This document shows, piece after piece, positions 11,471 through 14,241 of a DNA stretch of 14,241 nucleotides (its first letter is position 1; the number at the start of each line of letters is the position of its first letter). The translations under genes and the position numbers were made by a program. Source of the stretch: an uncultured bacterium. GTDB lineage: Bacteria > Pseudomonadota > Gammaproteobacteria > Burkholderiales > Burkholderiaceae_F. Where the stretch lies: positions 1 to 14,241 of the forward strand of contig CAJMRV010000028.1 in assembly GCA_905215795.1 (NCBI GenBank). The letters run 5' to 3'. The notes beneath the pieces are model-generated. The model was not told where the DNA came from. It searched no databases and worked only from the letters and a program-made list of their open reading frames with translations.

Positions 11471-11620
11471 ACCGTCTACGCTGGAGGTCTTGCAGAGGCT
11501 GCACCCAGGGGAAAGCCCCCTTCGTGGAACAACTTGCGAGACGATTAAAGGTCCGCTCCCGGCGGTTCTGACTAGCTTTCATTGAAAACCGCAGGGACCT
11601 TGTCCTTCCAACGGTCTTTG
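11471..11620 (-). ncRNA. Probable L10 leader (autoregulatory mRNA element)
   Basis: The 477-base gap between rplA and rplJ holds no gene. Within it, ACCGT (minus strand, 11615-11611) can pair with ACGGT (11475-11471) as a closing helix around about 150 bases, which holds several short GC stems such as GCGGTT/AACCGC and GGAC/GTCC. The flanking strings CAAAGACCGTTGG and GCGTAGACGGT look like those I associate with betaproteobacterial L10 leaders, but this is from memory. The L10-L12 complex binds such a leader and blocks rplJ translation in E. coli. Boundaries are approximate. Confidence 0.5.
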
Positions 11621-11625
11621 ACAGC

Positions 11626-11659
11626 GGCCCGGCTGCTTCACGGATGAAGCGGACGGGCC
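11626..11659 (-). promoter_or_regulatory. Composite stem-loop upstream of the L10 leader
   Basis: On the minus strand an outer 6-bp stem (GGCCCG/CGGGCC) and an inner 6-bp stem (GCTTCA/TGAAGC) are separated by a 3x3 internal loop and capped by a TCCG tetraloop. It sits about 10 bases before the closing helix of the proposed L10 leader. No U tract follows. It may be part of the leader fold, or a processing signal separating rplKA mRNA from rplJL mRNA. Confidence 0.5.
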
Positions 11660-11741
11660 ACCCAAAGCCCTTGAGGCCTCACGACCTCTGTACGGGAGAG
11701 TTCCCCCGGGATCTTCCTCATCCTGTCGGACTCGGATTCAA

Positions 11742-11767
11742 CGTGGTTCCGTTTGACCGGAACCACG
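11742..11767 (-). promoter_or_regulatory. 10-bp hairpin after rplA
   Basis: CGTGGTTCCG (11742-11751) and CGGAACCACG (11758-11767) form a perfect 10-bp stem with a 6-base loop, 36 bases after the rplA stop. TTGAATCC follows on the minus strand, which is too poor in U for a convincing intrinsic terminator. It probably stabilises the rplKA 3' end or gives partial attenuation or processing between rplA and rplJ. Confidence 0.55.
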
Positions 11768-11803
11768 CCGATGCAAGGACGATCCAGCCCTTGATGTTCT
11801 TTC

Positions 11804-12499
11804 TTACGCTTCGATCGAGGCAGCGTCGACACGGAGGCCGGCACCCATCGTCGAGGAGACAGAGATCTTCTTGAGATACTGACCCTTGGCGGAGGCGGGC
11901 TTCAGCTTGTTGAGCTGGGCGATGAGAGCGTTAAGGTTCTTCTGAAGACGTTCGGCTTCAAAAGAGGCGCGACCGATCGGGGCGTGGATGATACCAGCCT
12001 TGTCGGCACGGAACTGGACCTGACCGGCCTTGGCGTTCTTGACGGCCTCGGCGACGTTCGGGGTGACAGTACCGACCTTCGGGTTCGGCATCAAGCCGCG
12101 CGGGCCGAGGATCTGACCGAGCTGGCCGACGACACGCATCGCGTCCGGGGAGGCAATGACGACGTCGAAGTCCATCTTGCCGGCCTTCACTTCGGCGGCG
12201 AGGTCGTCGAAACCGACGATGTCGGCGCCGGCGGCCTTGGCTTCTTCAACCTTGGCGCCCTGGGTGAACACGGCGACGCGGACGGTCTTGCCCGTGCCTT
12301 CCGGCATCACGACAGCGCCGCGGACGGCCTGGTCGGACTTGCGGGGGTCGATGCCCAGCTGGATGGCGACGTCGACGGATTCGTCGAACTTGGCGAGGGC
12401 CGTTTCCTTGACGAGCTGAAGAGCTTCGATCGCGGTGTAGACCTTGCCGGCTTCAACCTTCTCGGCGATAGCCTTCATACGCTTGTTGAGCTTAGCCAT
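11804..12499 (-). CDS. rplA: 50S ribosomal protein L1
   Basis: L1 forms the mobile L1 stalk that helps release E-site tRNA, and in E. coli it represses translation of the rplK-rplA mRNA. The 231-residue product has the family length. It shows the N-terminal MAKLNKRMKAI, the segment DPRKSDQAVRGAVVMPEGTGK (about residues 51-71) and the hallmark LGPRGLMPNPKVGTVT (about residues 131-146). Its ATG overlaps the rplK stop by one base (TAATG), with a GGAGG Shine-Dalgarno 7 bases upstream inside the rplK tail, so the two genes are probably translationally coupled. The rplK leader is the likely place for L1 feedback, but I cannot identify a defined L1 site. Confidence 0.99.
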   Translation of the reverse strand: MAKLNKRMKAIAEKVEAGKVYTAIEALQLVKETALAKFDESVDVAIQLGIDPRKSDQAVRGAVVMPEGTGKTVRVAVFTQGAKVEEAKAAGADIVGFDDLAAEVKAGKMDFDVVIASPDAMRVVGQLGQILGPRGLMPNPKVGTVTPNVAEAVKNAKAGQVQFRADKAGIIHAPIGRASFEAERLQKNLNALIAQLNKLKPASAKGQYLKKISVSSTMGAGLRVDAASIEA

Positions 12500-12930
12500 T
12501 AGACGCCCTCCACAATGATGCCCATGGAACGAGCCGAACCAGCGATGGTGCGGACAGCAGCATCCATGTCGGCAGCGGTAAGATCAGGTTCCTTCGTCTT
12601 GGCGATTTCTTCAGCCTGGGCGCGGGTGATCTTGCCCACCTTGTCCTGGTTCGGACGGGCGGAGCCCTTCTGGACCTTGGCAGCCTTCTTGATGAGGATG
12701 GCGGCCGGAGGCGTCTTCATGATGAACGTGAAGGACTTGTCAGCATAGGCGGTGATGACGACCGGGATCGGAAGACCGGCTTCCATACCCTGCGTCTTGG
12801 CATTGAACGCCTTGCAGAATTCCATGATGTTCAGACCGCGCTGGCCGAGGGCCGGACCGATAGGAGGCGCGGGATTCGCCTTACCAGCCGGCACTTGCAG
12901 CTTGATAAAGCCAATGATCTTCTTAGCCAT
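12499..12930 (-). CDS. rplK: 50S ribosomal protein L11
   Basis: L11 binds the GTPase-associated centre of 23S rRNA and is needed for RelA activation and thiostrepton action. The 143-residue protein has the family length and the signature KLQVPAGKANPAPPIGPALGQRGLNIMEFCKAFN (residues about 10-43), which carries the proline-rich thiostrepton-proximal helix. The C-terminal rRNA-binding domain includes VGKITRAQAEEIAKTKEPDL. The ATG at 12930-12928 has an AAGGAAG Shine-Dalgarno 7 bases upstream. A strong promoter lies in the nusG-rplK gap, so rplK begins its own transcription unit even though it also follows nusG. Its stop overlaps the rplA start. Confidence 0.99.
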   Translation of the reverse strand: MAKKIIGFIKLQVPAGKANPAPPIGPALGQRGLNIMEFCKAFNAKTQGMEAGLPIPVVITAYADKSFTFIMKTPPAAILIKKAAKVQKGSARPNQDKVGKITRAQAEEIAKTKEPDLTAADMDAAVRTIAGSARSMGIIVEGV

Positions 12931-12950
12931 TGAATAACTTCCTTATGGGT

Positions 12951-12971
12951 TCGAACGGCGGCGGAACCGCC
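12951..12971 (-). promoter_or_regulatory. Structured rplK leader (possible L1 target)
   Basis: The short leader between the predicted start point and rplK contains GC-rich inverted repeats: GGCG/CGCC around 12961-12971, and an alternative GGTTC/GAACC pairing (12950-12954 with 12964-12968). In E. coli L1 binds the leader of rplK mRNA. These structures are in the right place, but I could not match a specific L1-binding fold. Confidence 0.3.
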
Positions 12972-13002
12972 TCCCCAATTTGGTTAGTTGGAAAAAGGAG
13001 GC

Positions 13003-13056
13003 AATATAGCACTTGGATGTGCCGCATGCAACCGAAAAATAAAACTTTTTTAAATT
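13003..13056 (-). promoter_or_regulatory. Promoter for rplKA with UP-like element
   Basis: On the minus strand a -35 box TTGCAT (13031-13026) is followed by a 17-base spacer ending in TGC and a -10 box TATATT (13008-13003), giving an extended -10 form. Upstream of the -35, about 13056-13035, are A and T tracts of the UP-element type, which bind the RNA polymerase alpha C-terminal domain. The upstream end overlaps the last codons and stop of nusG. Position and strength match the rplK promoter known in E. coli. Confidence 0.8.
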
Positions 13057-13598
13057 TTTTCGACGTCGGTGAAGTCGAGGTCGACCAGGGTGTCGCGGCC
13101 GAAGATGGACACGAAGACCTGGAGTCGGCTCTTGTCGTAGTCGACGGCTTCGACGCGGCCGTTGAAATCCTTGAAGGCGCCGTTCTTGACGCGGATTTCC
13201 TCGCCGATCGTGAATTCGATCTTGGGACGCGGCTTCTCAGCACCCTCGCCCATGATCTCCTTGATGGCGGCCACTTCGTCGTCGCTGAGCGAGACGGGGT
13301 TGTTGTTGCCGAGGAACTCGATGACGCGGGGGGTCGAGTTGACCAGGTGCCACGTCGCTTCGTTCATGACCATCTCGATGAAGACGTAGCCCGGGTACAT
13401 GCGGCGTTCGCTCGTGTAGCGGCGGCCGTTGCGGACTTCCTGCACGCGTTCGATCGGCAGGAGCACCTCGCCGAAGCTCTCGGCGAGCTCGCTGCGGGCG
13501 ATGCGGTCTTCAAGCGCCTTCTTGACGCTCTTCTCCATCGAGGAGTACACGTGGAGCGTGTACCACTTCTTTTCGTTCTGTTCGTTCTGTTCGCTCAT
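13050..13598 (-). CDS. nusG: Transcription termination/antitermination factor NusG
   Basis: NusG binds the RNA polymerase clamp, suppresses pausing and links polymerase to Rho or to ribosomal S10. The 182-residue product has the NGN domain (about residues 10-115: KKWYTLHVYSSMEKSVKKAL, then RRMYPGYVFIEMVMNEATWHLVNSTPRVIEFLG) and a C-terminal KOW domain (about 128-182: GEEIRVKNGAFKDFNGRVEAVDYDKSRLQVFVSIFGRDTLVDL). It starts 12 bases after secE with a GGAG Shine-Dalgarno, a typical secE-nusG pair. The N-terminus carries a perfect duplication of Glu-Gln-Asn (codons 3-8), encoded by two identical 9-base units. That tail lies before the folded domain and probably does not affect function. Confidence 0.98.
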   Translation of the reverse strand: MSEQNEQNEKKWYTLHVYSSMEKSVKKALEDRIARSELAESFGEVLLPIERVQEVRNGRRYTSERRMYPGYVFIEMVMNEATWHLVNSTPRVIEFLGNNNPVSLSDDEVAAIKEIMGEGAEKPRPKIEFTIGEEIRVKNGAFKDFNGRVEAVDYDKSRLQVFVSIFGRDTLVDLDFTDVEKI

Positions 13599-13610
13599 CG
13601 TATCACTCCA

Positions 13611-13988
13611 TTACAGTCGCAAAAGCCAATCGTAAAGACCCCATTCGATGATCTTGTCGACGATGGCGAGGAAAGCAGCGATGATGAGGACGAAGGCGAT
13701 GACGATGCCCGTGGTGTTGAGGGTTTCCTTCTTGGTGGGCCAGACGAGTCGGCGCAGCTCCTCCCAGGACTGGCGGGCGTATCCGATGCCGCGCTTGCCC
13801 GTGGGGCTGAACCAGGCGATCACGAGGCCGAGGACGATGCCGCCGCCGAGGATGCCCAGGCGGACGCCGGTGGGCTGGTCCGTAAGCAACGAGAAGGCAA
13901 CGACGCCGGCAACGGCGATGATGACGCCCAACGAGACGAGCAGAATGTCGGTCTTGCTCGAAACGGTTTCAACGTTTTGGGGATTCAT
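13611..13988 (-). CDS. secE: Preprotein translocase subunit SecE
   Basis: SecE clamps the two halves of SecY in the inner membrane and is essential for protein export. The 125-residue protein has the three-helix layout of E. coli-type SecE. Predicted membrane segments are at about residues 15-35, 42-60 and 93-115. The conserved amphipathic cytoplasmic motif WEELRRLVWPTKKETLNTT lies before the third segment. The ATG at 13988 has an AGGA Shine-Dalgarno 6 bases away. It heads the secE-nusG pair, downstream of tRNA-Trp, an arrangement common in betaproteobacteria. Confidence 0.98.
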   Translation of the reverse strand: MNPQNVETVSSKTDILLVSLGVIIAVAGVVAFSLLTDQPTGVRLGILGGGIVLGLVIAWFSPTGKRGIGYARQSWEELRRLVWPTKKETLNTTGIVIAFVLIIAAFLAIVDKIIEWGLYDWLLRL

Positions 13989-14145
13989 GTCTTATCCTAT
14001 GTCCGTGTCAGCTCGTGGATGAAGAGCGGACACTCTCAGGTAAAAATGTAGAGAACTAGATATTTTACGCATATTGAAATCCCGGCGCATCCCTTTCGAG
14101 CCGATTTCTGCATCCGCTCGTCAAAACACCGGTTTTCCAATACAG
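13989..14145 (-). promoter_or_regulatory. secE leader with possible weak promoter
   Basis: The tRNA-Trp terminator implies that secE-nusG needs its own promoter in this stretch. The best candidate -10 on the minus strand is TAAAAT (14067-14062), within an AT-rich patch, but no good -35 lies 16-18 bases upstream. A TGTCCG/CGGACA stem (14000-14005 with 14027-14032) lies next to the secE Shine-Dalgarno. No gene is visible here. Confidence 0.3.
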
Positions 14146-14178
14146 AAAAGCCAAGCGACGATCGCTCGTCACTTGGCT
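14146..14178 (-). terminator. Intrinsic terminator after tRNA-Trp
   Basis: On the minus strand AGCCAAG pairs with CTTGGCT (7 bp). After one mismatch GACGA pairs with TCGTC (5 bp), closing a GCGA tetraloop. The stem runs into TTTTCTGTATT. It starts 8 bases after the CCA of tRNA-Trp, so it should end the upstream tRNA transcript and separate it from secE-nusG. Confidence 0.8.
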
Positions 14179-14186
14179 GTATCTTT

Positions 14187-14241
14187 TGGCAGGGGCAGAA
14201 GGAATCGAACCCTCAACCTACGGTTTTGGAGACCGTCGCTC
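14187..14241 (-). tRNA. tRNA-Trp (anticodon CCA), 3' 55 bases; 5' end outside the window
   Basis: The minus strand shows the anticodon arm ACGGT-CTCCAAA-ACCGT with anticodon CCA (14229-14227), a short variable loop, the T arm GAGGG-TTCGATT-CCTTC, the acceptor 3' strand TGCCCCT, discriminator G and an encoded CCA (14189-14187). The D arm and 5' acceptor strand lie beyond the right edge. tRNA-Trp directly before secE is typical of betaproteobacteria, usually with a tuf gene upstream of it. Identity rests on the anticodon and G73, both tryptophan features in bacteria. Confidence 0.95.

Noticed and set aside
12930..14051. 373-codon plus-strand open frame antisense to nusG and secE
   Set aside because: Same phase effect as in rpoBC; no recognisable domain, and both opposite-strand genes are fully conserved.
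14096..14124. secE promoter with -35 TTGACG at 14124-14119
   Set aside because: No acceptable -10 hexamer lies 16-18 bases downstream.

Overview
The window is a housekeeping locus, read entirely from the minus strand: the 3' part of a tRNA-Trp gene, then secE-nusG, rplK-rplA, rplJ-rplL, rpoB-rpoC, and rpsL-rpsG-fusA, with fusA cut by the left edge. Every protein gene is near full family length with intact signature motifs, so I see no pseudogene, insertion sequence, CRISPR array or phage gene. The order tRNA-Trp-secE-nusG-rplKAJL-rpoBC-rpsL-rpsG-fusA, the tRNA with encoded CCA directly before secE, and protein details such as the beta-subunit motif FMDQTNPLSE point to a betaproteobacterium. 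The overall flavour suggests Burkholderiales, possibly the Sutterellaceae; the family-level guess is weak and rests on recognition only.

Layout in transcription order (right to left). 14241-14187: tRNA-Trp(CCA), followed by a strong intrinsic terminator (14178-14146). 13988-13050: secE and nusG, a preprotein translocase subunit and a transcription elongation factor. 13049-12931: a strong promoter with an A/T-rich UP-like element that overlaps the end of nusG, then the rplK leader. 12930-11804: rplK and rplA, coupled through a one-base TAATG overlap. 11803-11327: a 477-base structured leader without a gene, probably the L10 autoregulatory leader. 11326-10369: rplJ and rplL, the ribosomal stalk. 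10368-10089: three consecutive hairpins, the likely attenuator and processing region before rpoB. 10088-1602: rpoB and rpoC. 1601-1279: terminator structures, then the rpsL promoter and leader. 1278-1: rpsL, rpsG and the first 71 codons of fusA, with structured gaps between them.

Together the genes supply the RNA polymerase catalytic core, its elongation factor NusG, the L1, L11 and L10-L12 elements of the 50S GTPase centre, the S12 and S7 decoding-site proteins of the 30S, and the translocation GTPase EF-G. The interesting content is regulatory. Nearly every long intergenic gap holds stable inverted repeats where classical autoregulation by L10, S7 and L1 would be expected. A second striking property is codon choice: rpoB and rpoC contain no TTA, CTA or TCA codon, which leaves an 8.7 kb open frame on the opposite strand. 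I found no convincing undescribed system.
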